Shown here: piece after piece, positions 55,085-64,000 of the stretch
How positions within the stretch are numbered: the stretch's first letter is position 1
How the letters are laid out: the number at the start of each line of letters is the position of its first letter
Assembly (NCBI GenBank): GCA_021234155.1
Contig: JAJEKV010000036.1
Location: 13,031,426 to 13,095,425 of the forward strand
Direction: 5' to 3'
Origin: Isoetes taiwanensis
Lineage: Eukaryota; Streptophyta; Lycopodiopsida; Isoetales; Isoetaceae
Length of the DNA stretch: 64,000 nucleotides
Notes under the pieces: generated by a model
What the model saw: the letters and a program-made list of their open reading frames with translations, nothing else
Databases searched by the model: none
Told to the model about the DNA's origin: nothing
Program-made: the position numbers and the translations under genes

Positions 55085-57302
55085 GAAATTCTACAAAGAA
55101 TAGATGCGCACAAGCAAGTGGAATCGTATGTGGTGGTACCACAAGCATTTGATAGGAGGCATTCGGCAGGATCCAGCTATGGCGACCAAGGTAAAAACAG
55201 GCAAATTTGATTTTCTGGCCGCTTTAGAAATAAGAGAAGGCTTTAGAACAGAGCATTTTCTCGCCGCTTTTCTACTCATGGCATGTCTTTGCAATACCAT
55301 GGCTATGTCCTCCGCTCCAGCTCCAGCGCCAGGACCGTATCCAATCATAAAGCGCTCCAGGAATGAGCCCTGCATTTCCCCCAAAATCTTTGAAGAACAG
55401 GGGATTTGAAGTGTGGACAGACAAAAAGCATAGAGTTCTAAGCAGATCGGGCAGAAATCGGAGCAAAAATCAAAGCAACATCAGAGCAGAAAAACTTAAG
55501 CAGATCTTACCTTGAGCTCGGGTCGGCCATGGCGGCAGTCTGTTGGCTATGGCGGCAGTCCGTTGGCAGTCCGTTGGCTATGGCAGCAGTCCAGATCTTA
55601 CCTGAGAATATGTAGATGGATCTCGTTGGCGTGTTCATTTCCTTCGTTCCAGTTCTTTGAATAGCCGGAAACGGTTCCTTCTTTTGCTCAATCTGCTCGA
55701 TTCTTTCCTTCCAGTCTGATTTTCAAGGAACCCTTCGATTCTGTAGCGGACTCTCCATAGCTGTGAATGAAGCACCGGTTTAATCGATCGGTTTGAGAGG
55801 TATAAAACGCGTCAGAGGAAAAGAACAGGAGGTATAAAAGGAAGGAGGTATAAAAGGAAAAGAAATCTGGGATAATAAAGCAGAGACAGCAGATTGATTA
55901 TGCAACAGGGTGCTTGGGCTCTCGGCTGCGAAATCCAAAGCACGAATCTGCGGTGTGGCTTATTTGCAACAGTGAAGCTTTTGGTTGCGGGTCCAACTCC
56001 GGTGGAAGCTATGGCTATGGAGCTTCTTCCGGAAACAAAGAGTTCTACTGGTACAAAGGATCTTCGTCTCAAAGGTATGTACCAAATTTTAAAATTCAAC
56101 CATGGGCGGGAAAAAAAGGCGGGGTATTAGAAAAAAAGGGGTAAAATAATACGTTAAAAAATTTCAAATTTTTGGGGTGGCCCCACTTTAATGTGGTGGT
56201 CACATTTTCGTACCCTTTTTTTTGCCCCCCTCCCTTTCCATTTCCTTGACATTTTTAGAGGTGCTCTCCTCTTTTTGGAGGCCCCCTCCTCTCCCGTATA
56301 GGGAAACGTATATGGGGGGTAATAAAATAATATTTCACACGTTAAACATTATGTTGCCATGGTGCATGTTTTCTAGGCATATATTCTTATTCTAAGGGAA
56401 AAATTTAACACATTAAATGTGTGCTAATTAGCACACATTAAATGTGTGCTAATACTAATGTGTGCTAATACTAATGTGTACTAATGTATAAAAATGCTAA
56501 TGTGTGCTAATACTAATTGTGGTAGTATAAAGTACTAATTATGTGCTAATTGTGTTAGTATAAAGTACTAATGTGTGATAGAATAATAAACTATGGTGGA
56601 AAATTAGATGGATAGATAGATAAAATGATGCTCCGCAAAAATAATCTCTGGCCCCTAAAATTGCCTTTGTCTACTCACGAACGCCTTTCTCGACTTCATG
56701 AGTCGAAAAGGCCTTCTCCCTAAAAAGCGTGTTTTTTAAACTTTAAAATTGCCTTTCTCAACTTTCGTGAGTCGAGAAGGCCTTCGACCCCTAAAAGCAG
56801 TTTTTTAAACTTTGGTTGCCTTTCTCAACTCGCGAAGTCGAAAAGGCCTTGACTCTAAAACTGCGTTTTAAACTTTGAAGCGCCTTTCTCGACTCATGAG
56901 TCGAAAAAGGCCTTTCACTCCCTAAAAGCTGCGTTTTTAAACTTTGAAGCGCCTTTCTCGACTCGCGAGTCGAAAAGGCCTTCAACCCTAAAACCGTGTT
57001 TTTAAACTTTGAAAAGCTGCCTTTCTCGACTCGCGAGTCGAGAAAGGCTCTCAGGCCTGTATTTTCCTAAAATGGCCCTAAGAACTATGTTTTATTTTTA
57101 TTTTTTTTGCCTGTAGCATCACTTGACTAACTTTATTTTGTCTTTTGCAGTCCTTATCTCGACCAGATAGTACATGCTTGGGAGCAATGAAAAGACCAGT
57201 TCATTGAAGAAAGATGCCGAGAAGAGGGTGGTGACATCAGTTTGACATACAAGCACGTGGCCTATGAAGGAACTCCTCATATAAATTTCTATCGTCTGTA
57301 AG
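55085..57302 (+). pseudogene. Exon-like captured gene fragment in copy A
   Basis: Short open segments have splice-like edges: MRTSKWNRMWWYHKHLIGG then a donor (55187, GGTAAAAAC); a hydrophobic leader HFLAAFLLMACLCNTMAM followed by PAPAPGPYPI; CGSNSGGSYGYGASSGNKEF up to a GTATGT donor (56079); and, after an acceptor at 57149, PYLDQIVHAWEQ, TGA, KDQFIEERCREEGG, DISLTYKHVAYEGTPHINFY then TAA. TGA sits where Trp is plausible. The segment is shared with copy B (61030-63260). I cannot identify the source gene. Confidence 0.4.
56640..57056. repeat. Array of hairpin-forming repeats in copy A
   Basis: About six units of 55-70 bp, each with 'cctttctcgactc' and its near-complement 'gagtcgagaaagg' about 5 bases apart (e.g. 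CTCGACTCGCGAGTCGAG), separated by 'tttttaaactttgaa'. Each can form a 12- to 14-bp stem. Confidence 0.85.
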
Positions 57303-57794
57303 TTGCTCCGTGACTTGGACAGAGCTCCACGCGTCGTTTGCACTAGGTGGTTCATGTTTGAAGAGGGTGTAATCATTGTGATAATACGGCCACTATGGTC
57401 GCTTCACCCACTGTAATATATATTGTAATAAGCCCATTTATAAATATAAGGTATCTCAAAACTAGTATTTTTTGGTGATTAAGTAAACAATTTGCTTAAT
57501 TTTTGTTGAGATTTGTGATCTCTTGTCTACCACCTAAGAAAATAGAGCCAAAATGTCTTGGAGAAGGAATTCACCCTCACGCGAAAAACTCTTATTTTGA
57601 ATGACAAATAAGCCTCAAAACAGGGACTCGACTCGCTATCCAAGAAAACTGGGAGAAAGCTTGGATGCACAGTAACAGACAAAAATTCAAATTAAGGACA
57701 GTTTTCGGGTCGGGGTGCTCCTTTTTGTGTAAAATAACAGGGTTCCGAAAAAAAGTGGGAATGGAATGAGTCCCACTTTAATTAAATACGACTT

Positions 57795-58003
57795 CATTTC
57801 TTTTGACAGAGGTTGTTTTGGTTAGCAAAATTCCCAAATTTAATAATTTTTGATGGATCAAGGTGGAATGCACTTAACTGAGAGAGAAGAGCGTCCCTTT
57901 GAGCAGCAGGAAGGAGCATGAAATTGTGAAGAATCGAAAGAGAATTTGAATTTAGGGCTGACGGGCCATGAAAAAGTTTATTTTTTGGGGGGAAATTCGC
58001 CAT
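57795..58003 (-). pseudogene. LINE ORF1 N-terminus (upstream of nested TIR element)
   Basis: Starts MANFPPKNKLFHGPSALNS at 58003 and reads to LCQKK before element copy A. After removing the element and one CATT, the two ORF1 halves meet one base out of frame, so either a small indel predates the insertion or the start differs. Confidence 0.7.
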
Positions 58004-58643
58004 AAATGCAAAAAAAAAGGGGAAGTCTGTCCGAGGCTATAGAGGCTAAAGAAATGGGAGAGAGATCCAGGAAAAAATTCTACCTAAGAGCTTAAAGGGA
58101 TAGAAATACCATATAATTGCCAGAGGTACTCAGGAGCACGGATTGAATCAAACTGAATCATTCTGAGAAAATTTTAACCATAATTTTGTTCTCTGACCAT
58201 CCACAATGTACCTGAAAAGTTGCAGTTGCTGAGATGTTCTTTTTGCCTGTAAATTCTAGCACCCAAGCTTCAATCATCTCGGCTTCAAATTCTTCTGAAG
58301 ATGGTACAATTGAGTATTCTGGCTCAAACAGGTGATCTGGGAAGAATTGATTGAGAATAAGACTGTTCCAAAGCTCGGAAGATGATCCAATTAGAAAACC
58401 ACAGGTGATTCTATGATCCTGCTTTAGAACAGTGAAAAATTTAGTATCCATGCATAGAGAAAATGTTGAGGAAATCAGATATTGCTGGGCCTCTACAGGG
58501 CCAGCAAAATGGGGAGGGCAAATTCGGATCAAACAGTGATTTCTCTGGTGAATCAAATCAAGAACGAGTTTGAATCACAAAAGACAAAGAAATCAAGAAA
58601 ATTGGCGCTGATTGATGACGTGTGCATTTTTTTCTCTCATACC
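58004..58643 (-). other. LINE 5' UTR
   Basis: Between the ORF1 start and the right target duplication. It contains a 132-codon minus-strand open frame (58556-58158) without recognised domains. Internal promoter function is expected for an L1 but no specific element is recognised. Confidence 0.6.
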
Positions 58644-59777
58644 GGCAGTCAATTTCCTACCATTAACCCTGTGCTTGCAGTTATACCAAACCTACATGCA
58701 AAGCACATTCTGTTAAACTATTTTATCATGTTCAAAATATAGAAAGTCAATTAGAAAATGAAGCAGATTTAAATAAGAAGACTTACTTTGAACGAGGATT
58801 AACGATAGCTTGCATGAACGCATATTGCTTTCCCTTTTCAGTTTCATACTTCTTTGGCAAATGTCTAAAAAGCTGCTGGAATGTTTTGACCACATCTTCT
58901 TCATAGCATTTAACAGGTGGACGAACGGACTCCTCTTGGTATTTAGACATACTAACATCATTGTTCTTGCTTAGCCTCTCACTATACACTAAAATATCCT
59001 TGCCATCTGATCTCTCAACATTAAAATCTGTAATTACAAGTCCAACAAGCTCCTGTTGACCTCTAATGCCAAAGCGAGAAACTACATAATATAAAAACCG
59101 TTTTTGAAGGCCCTTTCCATCAGTTATCGGATGCTCAATATCAGATAATAATGCTAATTCAGTGCCAAAAGAAACTTCATCCACTTTCTTACACTTACAA
59201 CATATTCCAGGAGTGTTTCTTGACCGCCTCATTGCTACAATGCAAGCTAATCTAGCTTGCTTGAAGATAGGAGATGTTCTAATTTCAAACATGTTCTCCT
59301 CAAAACCTGTTTCTGCAACTTTTATTTCTTGTTTTTGTCTTATCATAGCACCAAATTTTCTAAAAAAAATCTTGTAATCTAAAACACAAAACATAACAGA
59401 TTATTGATCAATAAAAGGTCACAAATAAAAAAGAAAGAACATGCAACTCACGATTCTGTTGGGTACATGCTGCCATTATCCTTTACAACCTGCAATATAA
59501 AGCGTTCTAACATGCCAGAAAACTCTTTCATATTCAAATCCTCAACAAGAACACTATCATCCAGTCCAACATGTCTTCTCCATGCGTCAAACTTATTTCG
59601 AGCCCATTTTACTTTAGATTCTGACTTATTTATTCCTCCTGATCTAACTTCCTGCATTAGAACTTCATCTAAATCCAGAAATCGCTTATATTTGCCTTTC
59701 TTATCTTTTTTATCTGACACCACATTATTCTTAGCCAAAGAAACTAATTCACAACTAGAAGACTCAGCTGCATGCAA
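58644..59777 (-). pseudogene. Crypton-like tyrosine recombinase, N-terminal and first catalytic part
   Basis: The exon ending at 59452 has a SAM-like N-terminal domain (SESKVKWARNKFDAWRRHVG, LERFILQVVKDNGSMYPTES) of the type in Crypton/DUF3504 recombinases. The exon 59378-58787 has RQKQEIKVAETGFEENMFEI, then DEVSFGTELALLSDIEHPIT, and the first catalytic box LYYVVSRFGIRGQQELVGL (Arg in FGIRGQQE), then VYSERLSKNND (a candidate catalytic Lys). The exon 58691-58644 begins VWYNCKHRVNGRK and is cut by the LINE. A run of eight T (59362-59369) shifts the frame where seven would keep SLQDFF-RKFG open. Related domains act in Cryptons and in animal ZMYM2/QRICH1-type proteins. Whether this is an element or a domesticated gene is unknown; no element termini are seen. 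Confidence 0.72.
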
Positions 59778-59811
59778 GAAATATATGCTAAACCAAATGT
59801 ATCCGTGGTAA

Positions 59812-60191
59812 GATAGTAAGAGTTCCAGTTAGCTTTTTAGCAATTTCCCCTTTAGGATCATCTTGAAATTTCTCTAAGAATGCAAAAAATCATAAATAAT
59901 TAACAATTCTAGTTAGTTAACATGGCGCTCAATTGACGATTTGCACATTGAGGAAGTAAAGAGGACTTAGATAAACAAACAAAAAGTGTATGAATTTAAA
60001 AAAAAAATAGTTAGTTGGACGTAGTGACACCATATTGTCTTGCTAACTCCTCATAACAGAGAATGAAAAGCTTCGAAATTTGGCGCACAAAACAAGAAAG
60101 CTTGAGAATATGGATCACTTGTTTGAAAAGCTCAATCTGGAACCAATAATGACATTTATTGATTTAGAGCAAATGATGTGGAAATTAATGG
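59812..60191. other. Flank of recombinase gene; left side of the copy B insertion site
   Basis: On the minus strand a short exon-like segment (FAFLEKFQDDPKGEIAKKLT-like, about 59900-59815) may be an upstream exon of the recombinase. On plus, a frame with RNLAHKTRKLENMDHLFEKL and IMTFIDLEQMMWKLM runs to the copy B insertion at 60192. Neither is identified. Confidence 0.3.
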
Positions 60192-63100
60192 AAGTCGTAT
60201 TTAATTAAAGTGGGACAAATCTCGAATTTTGGGAATTTTGGGAATTTTTCTCGAATCTCAGGGGGAGGGAGATGGGGCACACCTTGATAAGGAGAAGGGT
60301 AGGAGGAGAAGGAGGGAGGGGCCACAGGTTGAAGAGGGGAAGGGGCTAAGTTTGAAGAAGAGGGGAAGGCGCTAAGTTGGAAGAAGAGGAGGGGAGAGGA
60401 GAGAAAAAGGGCAAAGGAGGGGACGGGAGGGGATACGTTGGAAGGAGGAGGGGGGGGGGGGGGGGGAAGGGGGGGGGAGAGAGAGCAAAGAGGCAAACGA
60501 GGAGGGGAGGGTAGAGAAGAGCAAAAGGGGCAAAGGAGGAGAGGGAGGGGCAAAGGGGGGCAAGGGTCTTCCCCCACCTCCTCCAAAATAAAAATAAAAA
60601 TAAAATAAAATAATAATAATTATTATTATTATTAAATAAATATATAAGTATTAATAATTACAATGAAATTTTTTTAATCAAATATAATTACAATCTAATT
60701 TTAATATAATTCTCGCCTCGCGAGGCGAGAATGGGCTGAGTTCAGAAGGGCCAATTCGTGGGTACCATACCGACTTGAGTAGGATTCGTGGTGCCATACG
60801 GAAGAAAGCTACTGGCATTTATAAAAAGGCTTGTACAAACAAAGCCGCTTGCAGTTCCTCATTCTTCTATATGTGGGATTGAGAGGTAAAGCGGCTGGGA
60901 AAGCAAAAGAGCTTGCAAACCCCTCAACCTCAGATTCGGCGGCTTCGCCAGATTTACTTGTAGTGCACTACTGCAATAATATTGAACCAGCAAAGCAAAC
61001 TGAAGACCAGAAATTGTCAGACCAGAGAAATTCTACAAAGAATAGATGCACACAAGCAAGTGGAATCGTATGTGGTGGTACCACAAGCATTTGATAGGAG
61101 GCATTCGGCAGGATCCAGCTATGGCGACCAAGGTAAAAACAGGCAAATTTGATTTTCTGGCCGCTTTAGAAATAAGAGAAGGCTTTAGAACAGAGCATTT
61201 TCTTGCCGCTTTTCTACTCATGGCATGTCTTTGCAATACCATGGCTATGTCCTCCGCTCCAGCTCCAGCGCCAGGACCGTATCCAATCATAAAGCGCTCC
61301 AGGAATGAGCCCTGCATTTCCCCCAAAATCTTTGAAGAACAGGGGATTTGAAGTGTGGACAGACAAAAAGCATAGAGTTCTAAGCGGTCGGGCGAGAAAT
61401 CGAGCAAAAATCAAAGCAACATCGGGCGAGAAAAACTTAAGCGATCTTACCTTGAGCTCGGTCGGCCATGGCGGCTGATCACTGTTGGCTATGGCGGCGG
61501 TCGTTAGCGTCCGTTGGCTATGGCGGCCATCCCGGATCTTACGAGAATATGTAGATGGATCTCGTTGGCGTGTTCATTTCCTTCGTTCCAGTTCTTTGAA
61601 TAGCCAAAAACGGTTCCTTCTTTTGCTCAATGCGCTTTCGATTCTTTCCTTCCAGTCGATTTTCAAAGGAACCCTTCGATTACATGTAGCGGACTCTCCA
61701 TAGTCGTGAATGAAGCACCGGTTTTAATCGATCGGTTTGAGAGGGTATAAAACGTCGAGGAAAAGAACGGGAGGTATAAAAGGAAGGAGGTATAAAAGGA
61801 AAAGAAATGCGGATAATAAAGCGAGACAAGCAGATTGATTGATTATGCAACAGGGTGCTTGGGCTCTCGGCTGCGAAATCCAAAGCACGAATCTGCGGTG
61901 TGGCTTATTTGCAACAGTGAAGCTTTTGGTTGCGGGTCCAACTCCGGTGGAAGCTATGGCTATGGAGCTTCTTCCGGAAACAAAGAGTTCTACTGGTACA
62001 AAGGATCTTCGTCTCAAAGGTATGTACCAAATTTTAAAATTCAACCATGGGCGGGAAAAAAAGGCGGGGTATTAGAAAAAAAAGGGGTAAAATAATACGT
62101 TAAAAAATTTCAAATTTTTGGGGTGGCCCCACTTTAATGTGGTGGTCACATTTTCGTACCCTTTTTTTTTGCCCCCTCCCTTTCCATTTCCTTGACATTT
62201 TTAGAGGTGCTCTCCTCTTTTTGGAGGCCCCCTCCTCTCCCGTATAGGGAAACGTATATGGGGGGGTAATAAAATAATATTTCACACGTTAAACATTATG
62301 TTGCCATGGTGCATGTTTTCTAGGCATATATTCTTATTCTAAGGGAAAAATTTAACACATTAAATGTGTGCTAATTAGCACACATTTAATGTGTGCTAAT
62401 ACTAATGTGTGCTAAAACTAATGTGTGCTAATACTAATGTGTACTAATGTATAAAAATGCTAATGTGTGCTAATACTAATTGTGGTAGTATAAAGTACTA
62501 ATTATGTGCTAATTGTGTTAGTATAAAGTACTAATGTGTGATAGAATAATAAACTATGGTGGAAAATTAGATGGATAGATAGATAAAATGATGCTCCGCA
62601 AAAATAATCTCTGGCCCCTGAAATTGCCTTTGTCTACTCACGGTTGCCTTTCTCGACTTCATGGTCGAAAGGCCTTCCCAACCCTAAAAACGTGTTTTTT
62701 CGCTTTAAAATTTGCCTTTCTCAACTCGTGAGTCGAGAAAGGCCTTCTGACCCCTAAAAGCGGTTTTTTTAAGCTTTGTGCCTTTCTCAACTTCATGAGT
62801 CGAGAAAGGCCTTCGACTAAAAGCTGCGTTTTTTAACTTTGAGCGCCTTTCTCGACTTCGCGAGTCGAAGACCTCCCGGCTAAAAAACTGCGTTTTTAAG
62901 CTTTGAATCTGCCTTTCTCATTTCGCGAGTCGAAAGGCCTATCAACCCTAAAAGCTGCGTTTTAAACTTTGAAAATTTGCCTTTCGACTCGCGAGTCGAG
63001 AAAGGCTCTCAGGCCTGTATTTTCCTAAAATGGCCCTAAGAACTATGTTTTATTTTTATTTTTTTTTGCCTGTAGCATCACTTGACTAACTTTATTTTGT

Positions 63101-63753
63101 CTTTTGCAGTCCTTATCTCGACCAGATAGTACTTGCTTGGGAGCAATGAAAAGACCAGTTCATTGAAGAAAGATGCCGAGAAGAGGGTGGTGACATCAGT
63201 TTGACATACAAGCACGTGGCCTATGAAGGAACTCCTCATATAAATTTCTATCGTCTGTAAGTTGCTCCGTGACTTGGACAGAGCTCCACGCGCCGTTTGC
63301 ACTAGGTGGTTCATGTTTGAAGAGGGTGTAATCATTGTGATAATACGGCCACTATGGTCGCTTCACCCACTGTAATATATATTGTAATAAGCCCATTTAT
63401 AAATATAAGGTATCTCAAAACTAGTATTTTTTGGTGATTAAGTAAACAATTTGCTTAATTTTTGTTGAGATTTGTGATCTCTTGTCTACCACCTAAGAAA
63501 ATAGAGCCAAAATGTCTTGGAGAAGGAATTCACCCTCACGCGAAAAACTCTTATTTTGAATGACAAATAAGCCTCAAAACAGGGACTCGACTCGCTATCC
63601 AAGAAAACTGGGAGAAAGCTTGGATGCACAGTAACAGACAAAAATTCAAATTAAGGACAGTTTTCGGGTCGGGGTGCTCCTTTTTGTGTAAAATAACAGG
63701 GTTCCGAAAAAAAGTGGGAATGGAATGAGTCCCACTTTAATTAAATACGACTT
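60192..63753. mobile_element. 3,562-bp non-autonomous TIR element, copy B
   Basis: Same 25-bp TIRs as copy A (60192-60216 and 63729-63753), with a different 4-bp target duplication ATGG (60188-60191, 63754-63757), so A and B are independent insertions. Internal order is identical: polypurine tract (about 60257-60570, with a run of G of about 18), A/T simple repeats, exon-like region, 'taatgtgtgctaatac' minisatellite (62360-62480) and hairpin array (62620-63010). Differences from A cluster at CAG/CTG-type sites, where B often has CG (see findings). Confidence 0.85.
62620..63010. repeat. Array of hairpin-forming repeats in copy B
   Basis: Same 55-70-bp unit with inverted 'ctcgactc...gagtcgag' arms as in copy A. 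More arms are imperfect here, e.g. 'ctcgacttcatggtcgaaag'. Confidence 0.85.
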
Positions 63754-64000
63754 ATGGGCATATTCCAAAGTTGAAACACCTATGAGCTTTTGTGGACATT
63801 TAATTTGTTTGAAACCAAATGTTTGTAAAGCCCCCATTCATAATGCTAGCCTTCTAAGACATTGTCTTGATGAAATGCTAGTCAATCCCTGGACAACCCA
63901 CGAGTCTGTTACTCTGCAAACCTGGCAAGAAGGAAAGATCTTGAATATATGCATTGTTCAATCTTAAGAAGTCATATGCAAAATTTAATATTGAGGTAGT
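63754..64000 (+). other. Right flank of copy B; short open frame, unidentified
   Basis: A plus-strand frame (AYSKVETPMSFCGHLICLKP...RHCLDEMLVNPWTTHESV) continues to TAA at 63965 and may be the continuation of sequence left of copy B (60055-60191). No family is recognised. Confidence 0.3.

Larger units (their letters stand above)
54231..57794. mobile_element. 3,564-bp non-autonomous TIR element, copy A (inside LINE ORF1)
   Basis: 25-bp perfect TIRs start AAGTCGTATTTAATTAAAGT (54231-54255 and 57770-57794); a 4-bp target duplication CATT lies at 54227-54230 and 57795-57798. It has no transposase. Inside are a polypurine tract (about 54298-54610), (AAAAT)n/(AAT)n runs, a segment with gene-like exons on the plus strand (about 55080-57300), a minisatellite of 'taatgtgtgctaatac' (about 56410-56540), and a hairpin array (56640-57056). 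Copy B is at 60192-63753. Exon-like features include a donor at 56077-56080 ('caaaggtatgta') and an acceptor 'gtcttttgcag' ending at 57149. It looks like a gene-capturing (Pack-type) element, but no donor gene was identified. Four-base duplications fit several superfamilies. Confidence 0.85.
47048..58643 (-). mobile_element. Near-full-length L1-type LINE (about 8 kb without nested insert) with an extra 3' ORF
   Basis: A poly(A) tail on the minus strand (run of T at 47048-47074) and a 12-bp target duplication GGCAGTCAATTT (47036-47047 and 58644-58655) fix both ends, so it is a full-length copy. Order 5' to 3': 5' UTR (58643-58004), ORF1 (58003-51699) split by the 3.56-kb TIR element at 54231-57794, ORF2 (51686-47859), a third ORF (47914-47390), and 3' UTR. 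It inserted into an exon of the Crypton-like gene. Only a few disabling changes are seen (ORF1 frame breaks, one TGA in ORF2), so it is young. Confidence 0.9.

Noticed and set aside
56640-57056. CRISPR-like array
   Set aside because: Repeats are palindromic and of unequal length with A/T spacers that are repeats themselves; host is eukaryotic and there are no cas genes.

Overview
This is nuclear DNA of a land plant. The evidence is GT-AG introns with coherent phases, a plant-type pentatricopeptide-repeat (PPR) remnant, plant L1-type LINEs (DUF4283-like ORF1, AP-endonuclease/reverse-transcriptase ORF2 with a zf-RVT tail), a Mutator-type MITE with a 9-bp target duplication, a solo LTR with a 5-bp duplication, and many TAG stops that look like CAG-to-TAG decay, which suits CHG methylation. 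Reverse transcriptases resembling Penelope/Rvt enzymes, a replitron-like HUH protein, a Crypton-like tyrosine recombinase and a vWA/alpha-kinase gene together suggest a non-flowering lineage such as a fern. That placement is inference; nothing here identifies the species.

Host genes are sparse. A DENR-like translation factor (minus strand, 482-1353) shows six phase-consistent exons but carries one in-frame TAG at a usually conserved Gln. A complete four-exon secreted thioredoxin/DsbA-fold gene lies at 40046-41158. A 5'-truncated vWA plus alpha-kinase gene is at 35.8-37.4 kb on the minus strand. Its kinase half is duplicated in tandem, and the second copy is decayed and carries a 7-kb transposon. 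A PPR pseudogene is at 5.2-5.9 kb.

Most of the window is mobile DNA, much of it nested. 4-20 kb: MULE MITE, two inverted copies of a Penelope/Rvt-like RT element with smaller insertions, an ORF1-only LINE, and a GC-rich truncated LINE. 20-25 kb: a 1.3-kb long inverted repeat, a tRNA-derived SINE and a truncated L1. 27.5-34.55 kb: a 7,042-bp TIR transposon with a DDE-like transposase on the plus strand and a convergent gene combining coiled coil, RING finger, AT-hook and FCP1-like phosphatase. 37.4-39.8 kb: a repeat split by a solo LTR and another insertion. 42.9-44.2 kb: the replitron-like gene. 46-60 kb: a Crypton-like recombinase gene split by an 8-kb L1, which is itself split in ORF1 by a 3.56-kb TIR element. 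A second copy of that element lies at 60.2-63.75 kb.

The strongest candidates for something undescribed are the 7-kb two-gene TIR transposon, the plant Crypton-like recombinase, the replitron-like gene, and the paired 3.56-kb TIR elements with exon-like cargo and hairpin arrays. Most copies are broken by frameshifts or stops, so the sequence shows their architecture and not current activity.
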